Shown in pieces: positions 1 to 8,097 of a DNA stretch of 64,000 nt. A program made the translations under genes and the position numbers. Source of the stretch: Alphaproteobacteria bacterium (GTDB taxonomy: Bacteria > Pseudomonadota > Alphaproteobacteria > Micavibrionales > Micavibrionaceae); contig JAJRYK010000010.1 in NCBI GenBank assembly GCA_024275825.1, positions 1 through 64,000 on the forward strand. Reading direction: 5' to 3'. Below the pieces are notes generated by a model, which did not search any database, had not been told where the DNA came from, and was given only the letters and a program-made list of their open reading frames with translations. The first letter of the stretch is position 1; the number at the start of each line of letters is the position of its first letter.

Positions 1-1
1 A

Positions 2-118
2 TACAACGGCATTCCTGAAAAGCAATTTTATTGGTTCTTAAAAGAAACGGAATTTAGGTTTAATTATGGGTCGCATAAAGAGCAGTTAAAAACGCTCAAA
101 AAATGGACAAATTTATAA
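2..118 (+). pseudogene. C-terminal end of an IS1595-family transposase (cut by window edge)
   Basis: The frame starting at base 2 is open from the window edge to a TAA at 116-118 and encodes 38 residues. The motifs YNGIP, FYWFLKE and EFRFNY are those of the C-terminal end of IS1595/IS1016-type DDE transposases, which usually end in a segment like FYLHLKECEFRFN. The fragment is followed directly by a sequence that looks like the terminal inverted repeat, so this is the right-hand end of an element whose body lies outside the window. Whether the whole transposase is intact cannot be told from here. Confidence 0.7.
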
Positions 119-136
119 CTTATCTACGACAGCCCC
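118..136 (+). mobile_element. Right terminal inverted repeat of the IS1595-like element
   Basis: Read on the minus strand, the 19 bases begin GGGGCTGTCGTAGATAAG. The GGGGCTGT start next to the transposase stop is how ends of IS1595-group elements usually look. The host sequence should resume near base 137. The left end, which would prove the repeat, is outside the window. Confidence 0.55.
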
Positions 137-176
137 TTAAAGCCTAACGGGCTGCAAATAACAATTTTTTGCGCTT

Positions 177-213
177 CCGGTGCTCACGTACGTTTACGTA
201 CGCTCCGCTCCGG
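177..213 (+). repeat. Perfect-core hairpin upstream of the folate ligase gene
   Basis: A 7-base perfect stem, CGTACGT at 187-193 against ACGTACG at 196-202 with a two-base centre, is flanked by CCGGTGC at 177-183 and GCTCCGG at 207-213, which pair with one mismatch. The whole 37-base palindrome lies between the insertion sequence end and the gene at 283. It has no following T-run, so it is not a standard terminator. It may be a dispersed palindrome or part of an RNA. Confidence 0.45.
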
Positions 214-282
214 TTCTTAAAAACCATCATTTTCGCCACGTTATTCTTCAATTCTCCCTTAAAAGCCTCTATCCTCCTTCCT

Positions 283-855
283 ATGACAGACGAAAAGCAA
301 AGCATTAGAGATGAAGCTCGCCGTCAGCGGGCGTGGGTTAATCTGGATGAGGAAGACCCGCAGGACGCCGCGCCACTATTCTTCGATGCGATCAAGCCGC
401 AGGCAGGTCAAGTCATTGCTGCCTATTGGCCCAAGGACAAGGAATTCGATCCTTCCCCCATTCTTGAACAGCTTTTGAGCCAAGACATCACTTGTGCGTT
501 GCCCGTGATGCAGGGGGGCAGCCTAGAGCTCCGCTTCGCGCAGTACTCAGAGGGTATCAAGCTGGTCAAAGGCCCGCACGGCATCATGCAACCACCGGAG
601 GAGGGGGCGAATTGGCTAGCGCCTGATATCTTCATCGTCCCATTGCTCGCCTTTGATCGGCGAGGGTTTAGGGTGGGGCAGGGCGGCGGATATTATGATG
701 CGACCTTAAACGCCGCACGCGCTGCAAAAGACATTCTGGCTGTTGGCGTTGGCTATGCGCGCCAAGCTGTGCTATTCAATCTGCCAGTTGAGGAGCATGA
801 TGAAAAGCTCGATTGGGTGATTACGCCCTGCGGGACACATTATTTTGGCGAATAG
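283..855 (+). CDS. fau: 5-formyltetrahydrofolate cyclo-ligase
   Basis: This cytosolic enzyme converts 5-formyltetrahydrofolate to 5,10-methenyltetrahydrofolate with ATP and so rescues a dead-end folate. The signature GQGGGYYDATL lies near residues 132-142, and GPHGIMQPPE upstream and GVGYARQ downstream fit the family. The frame is open upstream to 169, but the first 38 residues there look like translated intergenic DNA; the ATG at 283 begins MTDEKQSIR, where the family normally starts, giving 190 residues. In many proteobacteria the 6S RNA gene lies just upstream; here an insertion sequence end occupies that place. Confidence 0.9.
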   Translation: MTDEKQSIRDEARRQRAWVNLDEEDPQDAAPLFFDAIKPQAGQVIAAYWPKDKEFDPSPILEQLLSQDITCALPVMQGGSLELRFAQYSEGIKLVKGPHGIMQPPEEGANWLAPDIFIVPLLAFDRRGFRVGQGGGYYDATLNAARAAKDILAVGVGYARQAVLFNLPVEEHDEKLDWVITPCGTHYFGE

Positions 856-881
856 GGACTTTCCCACCATTTAAAAACGTT

Positions 882-902
882 CCCCCTCCCTGAGGGAGGG
901 GG
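882..902 (+). repeat. C/G-rich hairpin between genes
   Basis: CCCCCTCCC at 882-890 pairs perfectly with GGGAGGGGG at 894-902 around a three-base TGA loop, and a further G-rich tract TTAGGGGGAGGGG follows to about 915. No T-run follows, so termination is doubtful. The motif resembles short G/C-rich dispersed repeats found between bacterial genes. It sits between the folate ligase and the phosphoesterase and could stabilise the upstream mRNA end. Confidence 0.45.
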
Positions 903-931
903 TTAGGGGGAGGGGTTTAGAAAGAGACGAA

Positions 932-1744
932 ATGAGAATTTTATTTATTGGCGATATTATGGGTCGCTCTGGGCGCGAGGCGCTGCAGAGATATCTGCCT
1001 GATCTAAAAGGCGAACTCAAGCCCGACGTCGTTATCGTCAATGGCGAGAACGCGGCCAATGGCGCAGGGATTACCGAGAAAATCTGCACCGAATTCTACG
1101 ACTGGGGCGTTGATTGCATCACGACGGGCAACCATGTCTGGGATCAGCGCGAGATCATTCCCTATATCGCCCGCGATGAAAAGCTTTTACGTCCGATCAA
1201 TTACCCCGAGGGCACACCCGGTAACGGCGTTGTACGCCTCAGCGTTAATGGCCAAACTCTAACTGTGATCAACGCCATGGGCCGCTTGTTCATGGACACG
1301 CTCGATGATCCGTTCAGAGCGCTGCGCGATATTCTGGAGAAAGAGCGTTTAGGCCAAAACACAGACGCGATCTTCGTTGATTTTCATGCCGAGACAACCT
1401 CAGAGAAAATGTCACTCGCTCATCACATCGATGGCCGTGTCTCTGCCGTTATCGGCACGCACACGCATATTCCAACAGCTGATGCGCATATTCTGAAAAA
1501 CGGCACAGCCTATCAGACCGATGCCGGTATGACAGGCGATTACGATAGCGTGATTGGCGTTGAAAAAGAGCTGGCGATGCACCGCTTTATCAAGAAAATG
1601 CCTGGCGAGCGCTTCCGTCCAGCGAGTGGTGATGGCACGATCTGCGGCGCTCTGGTGATCACAAATGATGATACGGGGCTAGCAGTTTCTATTGAACCGA
1701 TAAGACGCGGCGGGATTTTGGCGTCCGCTACAACCGTGGCTTAA
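932..1744 (+). CDS. YmdB-type (TIGR00282) metallophosphoesterase
   Basis: This 270-residue protein has the full set of metal-binding motifs of the YmdB calcineurin-like phosphoesterases: GDIMGR at residues 7-12, NGENAANG near 38, GNHVWD near 68, DFHAE near 150 and GTHTHIPTAD near 177. In Bacillus the family acts as a 2',3' or 3',5' cyclic-nucleotide phosphodiesterase that affects RNA turnover and multicellular behaviour; the substrate in this organism is unknown. The start has a purine-rich site, GAAAGAGACG, just upstream. It follows the folate ligase by 76 bases, as it does in several alphaproteobacteria. Confidence 0.88.
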   Translation: MRILFIGDIMGRSGREALQRYLPDLKGELKPDVVIVNGENAANGAGITEKICTEFYDWGVDCITTGNHVWDQREIIPYIARDEKLLRPINYPEGTPGNGVVRLSVNGQTLTVINAMGRLFMDTLDDPFRALRDILEKERLGQNTDAIFVDFHAETTSEKMSLAHHIDGRVSAVIGTHTHIPTADAHILKNGTAYQTDAGMTGDYDSVIGVEKELAMHRFIKKMPGERFRPASGDGTICGALVITNDDTGLAVSIEPIRRGGILASATTVA

Positions 1745-1749
1745 GGCGC

Positions 1750-2262
1750 CTATTTGCTCTTCTCAAAATACCGCGAACAAGCCTGGTTCAGTGCATAGAG
1801 CAGCTCTTTCCCATGTGTGCCGCCATCACCTTTGATCCGTCCCATTACAACGGCGCGGGTGGTTGTGTGGAAAGCGAGCACGATCTCGACGGCCTCAATA
1901 TCCGGCTCATTAATCACTTCTAGAAAATGAATAAGCTTGTCGGCAATGGCGCTGATTAGCGGGTATTGAAACATCCCGCCATTGGCTTTGAGCTGCATCG
2001 CCGGGTACATCATGGTGGAGATCACATATTCGTCGTCTTGCTCTTCGCCACCAGATTTTGCCAGCTCAATGCCCTCCATTAGCGAAGCTAAATACATCTC
2101 TGCCAAGGGTTGAAAGTCGGCGGTGTTATTCTCCAGCAGTGTTTGCGCTTTCCTTAAAATATCATCACTCAAACCACCTGAACCAACTTTGGCCTTGAGA
2201 GTGTTGGGCGGCATAATGAACTCCGCCCTACGCCGTGGTTTTTGATTATAGTGCGGGTCCAT
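1750..2262 (-). CDS. Conserved hypothetical partner of the response regulator
   Basis: The 170-residue product is not one I can name. It is mostly helical in appearance with no signal peptide or membrane segment. The N-terminal 30 residues are basic and disordered-looking, the middle holds LAEMYLASLMEGIELAK, and the C-terminal part has a glycine-rich turn (IKGDGGTHGKELL) before a helix. Its ATG overlaps the stop codon of the receiver-domain gene (TAATG at 2260-2264), so the two are translationally coupled, and it probably works with that regulator as an output or binding partner. An internal ATG at residue 17 is an alternative start. Confidence 0.7.
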   Translation of the reverse strand: MDPHYNQKPRRRAEFIMPPNTLKAKVGSGGLSDDILRKAQTLLENNTADFQPLAEMYLASLMEGIELAKSGGEEQDDEYVISTMMYPAMQLKANGGMFQYPLISAIADKLIHFLEVINEPDIEAVEIVLAFHTTTRAVVMGRIKGDGGTHGKELLYALNQACSRYFEKSK

Positions 2263-2810
2263 TATTGCTCTTTCGATTGCGGTAACGTTGATTCAAATGA
2301 TAGGTCATAATCTTCTTGTCGCACATCGGTTTGGCGCCGAAGCTGACCGTCATAGCCATCTTTACGGTTACGGCGGCGATCAGGGCCAAAGAAGCCTTCA
2401 GAGCGTACAAACTGTCGTGGCCGCTCGATAATTTGCTCCAGCCGTTTATACAAATCGCGCGCATTAAACGGTTTCACCAAAAACTCGGTCACGCCCGCAT
2501 CACGAGCCTGCAGCACGCGGCGTTTTTCGCTAAAGCCCGTCATTAAAATAATCGGCACCAATTGATTGGGGCTGCCGGGGTCGTTACGAATGCGCCGCGC
2601 CAGAGAGATGCCATCTGTTGGCTTCATCATCCAATCTGCGATCACGATATCTGGTTTCTCACGGCGAAATAGCTCAAAGCCCTGCTCACCATTTTGCGCG
2701 AGGACAATCTTCTTTACGCCAAACGTGACCAGCAGAGATTTAATCAGCTCCAGCATAGGCTGGTTATCTTCGACAACCAGGATGGAAATATTCTGTAATT
2801 GATAGGTCAT
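2262..2810 (-). CDS. CheY-like single-domain response regulator
   Basis: A receiver domain spans roughly residues 8-128: acidic pair E14-D15, phospho-acceptor D59 in VIADWMM, switch threonine T91 in LMTGF and conserved lysine K113 in VKPF. After it comes a ~55-residue arginine-rich tail (DRRRNRKDGYDGQLRR) without a recognisable DNA-binding or enzyme domain. Such regulators act by protein contact. The downstream gene overlaps it and is the obvious candidate partner. A Shine-Dalgarno-like AAAGG precedes the ATG. No histidine kinase is nearby. Confidence 0.88.
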   Translation of the reverse strand: MTYQLQNISILVVEDNQPMLELIKSLLVTFGVKKIVLAQNGEQGFELFRREKPDIVIADWMMKPTDGISLARRIRNDPGSPNQLVPIILMTGFSEKRRVLQARDAGVTEFLVKPFNARDLYKRLEQIIERPRQFVRSEGFFGPDRRRNRKDGYDGQLRRQTDVRQEDYDLSFESTLPQSKEQ

Positions 2811-2960
2811 AGGCCTTTAAACATTAGATTTACGTTATGTTTCCCATTTAATATTGTAGCATAAAGAGCTGATAAATCAGGTTTTTATTTGCAACTCTGT
2901 ACGTATTTGTTTTATAAAAGAGGTCAATAACGCACTGAAATAATACTAAAGGATAGGGTC

Positions 2961-3716
2961 ATGGCCGGTCATTCCAAATGGGCAAATATTAAACACCGTA
3001 AGGGCGCACAAGATGCCAAGCGCTCAAAAGTTTTTTCCAAGCTGGGCCGTGAAATCACGGTGGCGGCAAAACTGGGCGGTGAAGACCCGGATATGAACCC
3101 GAGACTGAGGCTCGCCGTATCCACCGCGCGTGGCCAATCCATGCCCAAGGACGCGATTGAGCGCGCGATTAAAAAGGGCGCTGGCGGCGGGGAGGGCGCT
3201 GATTACACCGAAATGCGCTATGAGGGCTATGGCCCAGGCGGCGTTGCCGTGATTGTCGAAGCCCTGACCGACAATAAAAACCGCACAGCGTCGGAGGTGC
3301 GCTCCATCTTCGACAAAAATGGCGGAAATTTAGGCGAGACGGGCTCCGTCGGATTCATGTTCGATCGCGTGGGGGAAATCATTTATCCCCTCGATAAAGC
3401 CAGCCCCGACGACATGTTCGAGGCCGCTGTCGAAGCGGGCGCCATGAATGTCCAGAGCGATGAAGAGACTCACGAAATCATCTGCGAATCCGAAGATTTT
3501 GCCACCGTGCGCGAGGCTTTGGTCAGTAAATACGAAGAACCAGAAAAATCAGGTCTAGCCTGGAAAGCCAATGTCAGTGCCGAAGTAAACGAAGCCCAAG
3601 CTGCCACCGTTCTAAAGCTCATCGACGCATTAGAAGATAATGACGACGTACAAAATGTCTATACGAATTTTGACGTGAGTGACGAGGTTATGGAAAAATT
3701 ATTGGCGGCGGGTTAG
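2961..3716 (+). CDS. yebC: YebC/PmpR-family regulator
   Basis: The start [14 protein letters not shown] is the invariant N terminus of the family, and the 251-residue length is typical. Motifs [22 protein letters not shown] near residues 74-95 and [10 protein letters not shown] near 107 are also diagnostic. The family covers DNA-binding regulators; some members have been linked to translation through proline stretches. The AGGATAGGGTC site upstream gives a good ribosome-binding site. In many proteobacteria yebC sits just before ruvC, as here, apart from the small convergent gene in between. Confidence 0.93.
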   Translation: MAGHSKWANIKHRKGAQDAKRSKVFSKLGREITVAAKLGGEDPDMNPRLRLAVSTARGQSMPKDAIERAIKKGAGGGEGADYTEMRYEGYGPGGVAVIVEALTDNKNRTASEVRSIFDKNGGNLGETGSVGFMFDRVGEIIYPLDKASPDDMFEAAVEAGAMNVQSDEETHEIICESEDFATVREALVSKYEEPEKSGLAWKANVSAEVNEAQAATVLKLIDALEDNDDVQNVYTNFDVSDEVMEKLLAAG

Positions 3717-4032
3717 CTTTAACTTCGAGCTCGCTCTCTGTAACCCAAATTACAGTCCTCTGCGTGTTTTGAAACATCATGATAATGCTGCCTTCTTCGA
3801 AGCTATCTTCAGCTTTTGGTGGTTGCCAAAGGTCTAAGCCCCACTCATTGTTATTGTTGTTCTTTGTAACGAGTCTTATGTGTTGAGCAGTGTATTCATG
3901 ATTTGGTTCAAAACCGGCTGCTGTGAACTCTTCTATAAATTCCTCGGATCTTCCCTTTTTGAGACGGAAAGCTTTTCCTAGATAGCCTCCGGAGTGTTTG
4001 CTGGCGGCTATGAATTCTGATTTTTGAGGCAT
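3688..4032 (-). CDS. Small hypothetical protein between yebC and ruvC
   Basis: The 114-residue product is unrecognised. It is soluble, without a signal peptide, has a run of five asparagines near the middle (codons AAT/AAC, a small microsatellite) and ends in a proline-rich tail. The gene is convergent with yebC and the coding ends overlap by 29 bases. The surrounding DNA is AT-richer than yebC and ruvC and no strong ribosome-binding site is visible, suggesting late insertion into the yebC-ruvC junction. It could be a lineage-specific gene. Confidence 0.55.
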   Translation of the reverse strand: MPQKSEFIAASKHSGGYLGKAFRLKKGRSEEFIEEFTAAGFEPNHEYTAQHIRLVTKNNNNNEWGLDLWQPPKAEDSFEEGSIIMMFQNTQRTVIWVTESELEVKANPPPIIFP

Positions 4033-4115
4033 GTTTTATTTTCTTATTAATTTTTAAAGATTGGAAGATATTTCTAATAATGTTTTAGTTTTTATTCAAG
4101 TACTTTATTTTGTTC

Positions 4116-4143
4116 TTGCTTCGTTCCATAAATCTGCTATCCT
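4116..4143 (+). promoter_or_regulatory. Sigma-70-like promoter of ruvC, likely giving a leaderless mRNA
   Basis: TTGCTT at 4116-4121 and TATCCT at 4138-4143 are 16 bases apart. The -10 box ends 6 bases before the ruvC ATG at 4150, so transcription would be expected to begin at about the A of the start codon. No Shine-Dalgarno sequence is seen upstream. Confidence 0.5.
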
Positions 4144-4149
4144 AAAACT

Positions 4150-4653
4150 ATGTTGATTCTAGGCATAGATCCGGGGCTGCAAAAAACTGGCTGGGGGCTT
4201 ATCCGCAGCGAGGGGCACGCGCTTAAATTTATGGCTAGTGGGCTGATCAAGACCAATCCGGCGGAGGTCCTTGCGTTGCGGCTGGCCTGTATCCATCGGG
4301 GGTTGGTTGATGTGATTAAGGCGCATGACCCTGACACAGCAGCGATTGAGGAAATATTTGTGAACCGCAACCCCGCATCGGCGCTGAAATTGGGGCAGGC
4401 GCGCGGTGTGGCGCTTATGGTGCCGGCGCTCTATGGCATTTCCATTGCGGAATACGCGGCGAACAAGGTCAAAAAATCTGTGGTCGGGGCAGGGCACGCG
4501 AGCAAGGACCAAATCGGCATGATGGTGCGTACGCTGCTACCGGCTTGTGGGCAAGTTAGCGAGGATGAAGCCGACGCGCTTGCCGTGGCTATCTGTCACG
4601 CGCATTATGGGGCTTGGAATGCGAGGGCGGAAAAGGCTTTGATCGAGGCTTAA
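4150..4653 (+). CDS. ruvC: Crossover junction endodeoxyribonuclease RuvC
   Basis: RuvC is the Holliday-junction resolvase that cleaves crossed strands held by RuvAB. The 167-residue protein has the acidic active site expected: D7 in GIDPGL, E67/E68 in AAIEEIF, and a C-terminal acidic pair in EDEADALAVA near 138-147. The VNRNPASALKLGQARG segment after E68 is typical. Unlike E. coli, ruvC here is separated from ruvAB by 135 bases and has its own promoter-like sequence. The ATG chosen is the only one that keeps the N-terminal strand MLILGIDPG. Confidence 0.95.
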   Translation: MLILGIDPGLQKTGWGLIRSEGHALKFMASGLIKTNPAEVLALRLACIHRGLVDVIKAHDPDTAAIEEIFVNRNPASALKLGQARGVALMVPALYGISIAEYAANKVKKSVVGAGHASKDQIGMMVRTLLPACGQVSEDEADALAVAICHAHYGAWNARAEKALIEA

Positions 4654-4723
4654 GCGTAAAATAAAGCGTCAAAACAATGTGATACTTCCCCGCCCTCCAT
4701 ATTTGAGCAAACGAAAAGAAGAA

Positions 4724-4792
4724 ATGGACTTTATTGAATTAAATCAGTGTTTTATTTTGAATGGTAAATCTGAGTATTGGAAAGTAAAATGA
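4724..4792 (+). CDS. Possible 22-residue upstream ORF coupled to ruvA
   Basis: An ATG at 4724, preceded by AAAAGAAGAA (a plausible ribosome-binding site), opens a 22-codon frame whose TGA at 4790-4792 overlaps the ruvA ATG at 4789 as ATGA. This is the same overlap that joins ruvA-ruvB in this operon. The peptide shows no known motif. It may serve only to bring ribosomes to ruvA, which has a weak site of its own. It could also be chance. Confidence 0.25.
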   Translation: MDFIELNQCFILNGKSEYWKVK

Positions 4793-5415
4793 TCGGAAAA
4801 TTAAGCGGCATAATTGATAGTTTTCAGGATAATCACATCATTTTGGATGTGGGCGGAGTCGGCTATCTGGTCTATGCCTCGCGCCGGACGATGGGTAAAA
4901 TTGGCCAAGCGGGTGATGTGGCATCGCTGCTGATCGATACACATGTGCGTGAGGACCATATTCATCTCTACGGTTTCGCTGATGCGGGCGAACAGCAATG
5001 GTTCCGCTTACTCACCAGTGTGCAGGGCGTTGGCGCGAAAGTCGGTCTGGCCATTCTCGCAACCTGTCCACCAGAAAAGCTCGGCATTATCATTGCTGCG
5101 CAGGACAAAGCTGCGATCACTCAAGTCGGCGGCGTCGGCCCAAAGCTCGCCACGCGCATCCTCACCGAGTTGAAGGACAAAGCCGGTAAGATTGAACTCG
5201 CCGCTGCGGGCTTCGCGCCGCAAACTGGCGCCAAATATACAGACGTCGCCGCGAATGCGGAAGAACAGAGCATTGATCAAGATGCGATTTCTGCGCTCAT
5301 CAATCTCGGCTATGCTCGCGCCGATGCCTACACGGCCGTCATGAACGCGAAGGCCAAAGCCAATGACAATCTTCAGGATATCATCCGCGAAGCGCTGAAG
5401 GAGCTGAGTGCATGA
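4789..5415 (+). CDS. ruvA: Holliday junction branch migration protein RuvA
   Basis: RuvA forms the tetramer that binds the four-way junction and recruits the RuvB motors. The 208-residue protein begins [11 protein letters not shown], has the helix-hairpin-helix segments [17 protein letters not shown] and [13 protein letters not shown] in the middle and a C-terminal UBA-like domain ([10 protein letters not shown]) that contacts RuvB. The frame is open to a TTG at 4777, but the ATG at 4789 gives the canonical N terminus. It overlaps ruvB by four bases (ATGA). Confidence 0.94.
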   Translation: MIGKLSGIIDSFQDNHIILDVGGVGYLVYASRRTMGKIGQAGDVASLLIDTHVREDHIHLYGFADAGEQQWFRLLTSVQGVGAKVGLAILATCPPEKLGIIIAAQDKAAITQVGGVGPKLATRILTELKDKAGKIELAAAGFAPQTGAKYTDVAANAEEQSIDQDAISALINLGYARADAYTAVMNAKAKANDNLQDIIREALKELSA

Positions 5416-6458
5416 GCGAAGCGATGAAAAACATAGAGCTGGATGCCTTAACGCAAGACTTTGAAAAAGGCGAAGAGGGTGCGCTGCGTCCGCTGTCCCT
5501 CGATGAATTTATCGGCCAGCCCGCGTTGCGCGATAATCTCCGTGTGTTTGTTGAGGCTGCAAAAGGTCGCGGTGATGCGATGGATCATGTCTTGTTGTTT
5601 GGCCCGCCGGGGTTGGGCAAGACGACCCTGGCGCAAATTGTGGCGAAGGAGCTTGGCGTGGGCTTTCGCGCAACCTCTGGCCCGGTTATCGCGAAATCCG
5701 GTGATCTCGCGGCGCTGCTCACCAACTTAGAGCCTAATGATGTTCTGTTTATTGACGAAATTCACCGCCTTAATCCAGCGGTGGAGGAGATTCTCTATCC
5801 TGCTATGGAAGACCGCAAGCTCGATCTGATTATCGGTGAGGGGCCGGCGGCGCGCAGCGTACAGATTGATCTCGTACCCTTTACGCTCGTTGGCGCAACA
5901 ACACGTTCAGGCTTGCTGACCAACCCCTTGCGCGACCGGTTCGGCATTCCGCTGCGTCTGGAATTTTATGGTGCGAAAGATCTGGCATTGATTGTGAAGC
6001 GTACCGCAGGACTTCTTAAAATGCCACTGACCGAAGAGGGCGCTTTAGAGGTCGCCAAACGTTCACGTGGTACGCCGCGTATTGCCGGACGCCTTACACG
6101 CCGCTTACGTGATTTTGCGCAAGCCGATAAAACGAGCTCCATTTGCAAGGCCGAGGTTGATGCCGCACTTAGGCGGCTTGATGTCGATGGATCTGGCCTT
6201 GATTCGATGGATCGTCGTTATCTTTCTTGTATCGCCGATAGCTATGGCGGTGGACCCGTCGGCGTAGAAACGCTCGCTGCGGCGCTGTCCGAACAGCGCG
6301 ATATGATCGAGGATGTGATTGAACCTTATTTGATGCAGCAAGGTTTGGTGCAGCGTACGCCGCGCGGGCGGTGTTTATCAGTCAAAGGCTTCACCTATCT
6401 CGGCTTGAAGCCGCAAGCGCGTCCCGATCAAACCGCATTATTTGGTGAGGATTCGTGA
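5412..6458 (+). CDS. ruvB: Holliday junction branch migration helicase RuvB
   Basis: RuvB is the AAA+ motor that drives branch migration. The 348-residue protein has the Walker A motif GPPGLGKTT at 64-72, Walker B in LFIDEIHRL near 112, the sensor motif GATTRSGLL, the GTPRIA(G)R arginine-rich region, and the C-terminal winged helix [10 protein letters not shown]. It overlaps ruvA by four bases and the next gene begins at a GTG that overlaps its stop. Confidence 0.96.
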   Translation: MSEAMKNIELDALTQDFEKGEEGALRPLSLDEFIGQPALRDNLRVFVEAAKGRGDAMDHVLLFGPPGLGKTTLAQIVAKELGVGFRATSGPVIAKSGDLAALLTNLEPNDVLFIDEIHRLNPAVEEILYPAMEDRKLDLIIGEGPAARSVQIDLVPFTLVGATTRSGLLTNPLRDRFGIPLRLEFYGAKDLALIVKRTAGLLKMPLTEEGALEVAKRSRGTPRIAGRLTRRLRDFAQADKTSSICKAEVDAALRRLDVDGSGLDSMDRRYLSCIADSYGGGPVGVETLAAALSEQRDMIEDVIEPYLMQQGLVQRTPRGRCLSVKGFTYLGLKPQARPDQTALFGEDS

Positions 6459-6862
6459 GTCATACGATCGAGGTACGCATATATTACGAAGATACCGATG
6501 CTGGCGGCATTGTCTATCATGCACGTTTTTTGCATTACGGAGAGCGTAGCCGGACGGAATATTTGCGCGATCTTGGTTTTGAAAATAGCGCGCTCGAAAA
6601 AGAATTGGGCATAGGCTTTGTTGTGCGCAATATCGACATAGATTATTTAAAGCCGGCGGTGCTGGATGATTTCTTGACCGTGACGACCAGCGTCACAGCG
6701 ATCAAAAACACCAGTTTCACGATGACCCACAGCATGCGTAACCAGTGTGATGAATTAATTTGTGAGATGGCGGTGGCTTTGGTATGTGTAAACATGAAAG
6801 CGATGAAACCAGAGCGCATTCCGCCTGCGCTCAAAACGAAGTTCGAACAGGATATAGGATAA
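6455..6862 (+). CDS. ybgC: YbgC/Tol-Pal-associated acyl-CoA thioesterase
   Basis: A hot-dog-fold thioesterase of 135 residues that belongs to the standard tol cluster; family members hydrolyse short or long acyl-CoAs and interact with phospholipid-synthesis enzymes. The active-site segment [17 protein letters not shown] is present near residues 9-25 with the catalytic aspartate of DTD. Translation starts at a GTG overlapping the ruvB TGA (GTGA at 6455-6458), and tolQ begins 7 bases after its stop. Confidence 0.92.
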   Translation: MSHTIEVRIYYEDTDAGGIVYHARFLHYGERSRTEYLRDLGFENSALEKELGIGFVVRNIDIDYLKPAVLDDFLTVTTSVTAIKNTSFTMTHSMRNQCDELICEMAVALVCVNMKAMKPERIPPALKTKFEQDIG

Positions 6863-6868
6863 AACACC

Positions 6869-7627
6869 ATGGCCGATCCGATTGTTGACACCGTAAATCT
6901 TGGCAGCTACGCCCATGATATGAGCATGTGGGGCCTGTTCCTGCAGGCTGATCCTATTGTGAAGGCGGTGATGTTTATTTTGATCGCGGCTTCGGTGTGG
7001 AGCTGGACGATTATTCTGGCCAAGCGCTCGAGCTTACGAAAGCTCGATAAAAAGGCCAATGTTTTCGAGGATTCCTTTTGGTCTGGCGAGCCGCTCGATA
7101 AAATTTATGCACGCGTGAAAAACTCCAAGCATGACCCTATGCTCTCCACTTTTTCGGCTGGGATGGAGGAGTGGCAGGTTGGGATCGCCAATGGCGTGCC
7201 GTCCAAGGAAAGCCTGCAAGCCGGCATTCGTCAGCGCGTTGAACGCGCGATGAGCGTCGCTATCGGGCGCGAGATGAATATGCTGGAGCGCGGGATGACA
7301 TTTCTCGCCAGTGTCGGCTCAACCGCGCCCTTTATCGGCCTGTTTGGTACGGTCTGGGGAATTATGGGGAGCTTCTCTTCGATTGCTGCGACCAATAACA
7401 CCAGTCTGGCGGTGGTTGCTCCCGGTATTGCGGAGGCTCTGTTTGCCACAGCGCTTGGCTTGGTGGCGGCTATCCCTGCCGTTATTGCCTATAATGTATT
7501 TTCGACCGGCCTAAATCGTTATGCGGATCGCCTTGATGCCTTTGCGGATGAGTTTACGGCGATTTTATCACGGCATTTGGACTCGCAAGATTCCGGCGGC
7601 ATCGCTAAATCTAAAAAGGTGGCTTAA
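6869..7627 (+). CDS. tolQ: Tol-Pal system protein TolQ
   Basis: TolQ is the inner-membrane proton-channel subunit of the Tol motor and, with TolR, energises TolA. The 252-residue protein has a first membrane segment near residues 28-46 (VMFILIAASVWSWTIILA), a long cytoplasmic loop and two C-terminal segments containing GSTAPFIGLFGTVWGIM and LFATALGLVAAIPAVIAYN, both highly conserved in the TolQ/ExbB family. It is four bases from tolR in the same operon. Confidence 0.95.
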   Translation: MADPIVDTVNLGSYAHDMSMWGLFLQADPIVKAVMFILIAASVWSWTIILAKRSSLRKLDKKANVFEDSFWSGEPLDKIYARVKNSKHDPMLSTFSAGMEEWQVGIANGVPSKESLQAGIRQRVERAMSVAIGREMNMLERGMTFLASVGSTAPFIGLFGTVWGIMGSFSSIAATNNTSLAVVAPGIAEALFATALGLVAAIPAVIAYNVFSTGLNRYADRLDAFADEFTAILSRHLDSQDSGGIAKSKKVA

Positions 7628-7630
7628 GCC

Positions 7631-8071
7631 ATGGCTGGAGCGCTTGCCATAAAATCAAAATCTCGCGGACGCAGAAGTGGCGGCGCTTATCGTCCGATGG
7701 CTGAGATCAATGTGACGCCCTTTGTTGATGTCATGCTGGTGTTGCTGATCGTTTTTATGGTGGCCGCGCCGTTATTGACTGCCGGTGTGCCGGTTGATTT
7801 GCCACAATCGGACGCGCAAGCGATTTCGGATGAGGATAACAAGCCCATTGAAATTACTGTGACCAAGGAGAATAAAATTTTTATCGGCGAGACGGAGGTG
7901 AGAGATGGCAATTTGATTAATCTCTTAAGTGCGATGACCGAAGGTAATGAAGAGCGCCGCATTTATATTCGCGGTGATCAGGCGCTGCCTTACGGCAAAG
8001 TCATGGCGGTGATTGGCACGGTAAACGGCGCCGGGTTTAAAAAGGTCGCGCTGATTTCTGAGGCGCAATGA
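7631..8071 (+). CDS. tolR: Tol-Pal system protein TolR
   Basis: TolR is a single-pass inner-membrane protein that carries the proton-relay aspartate. The 146-residue protein has a basic N terminus, then INVTPFVDVMLVLLIVFMV where the aspartate of FVDV enters the membrane segment, and a periplasmic domain ending in GDQALPYGKVMAVIG and a short hydrophobic strand. Length and motifs match the TolR/ExbD family, and the position between tolQ and tolA identifies it as TolR. Confidence 0.94.
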   Translation: MAGALAIKSKSRGRRSGGAYRPMAEINVTPFVDVMLVLLIVFMVAAPLLTAGVPVDLPQSDAQAISDEDNKPIEITVTKENKIFIGETEVRDGNLINLLSAMTEGNEERRIYIRGDQALPYGKVMAVIGTVNGAGFKKVALISEAQ

Positions 8072-8097
8072 TCTGGTCGTATATGGAATCCTGAGTG

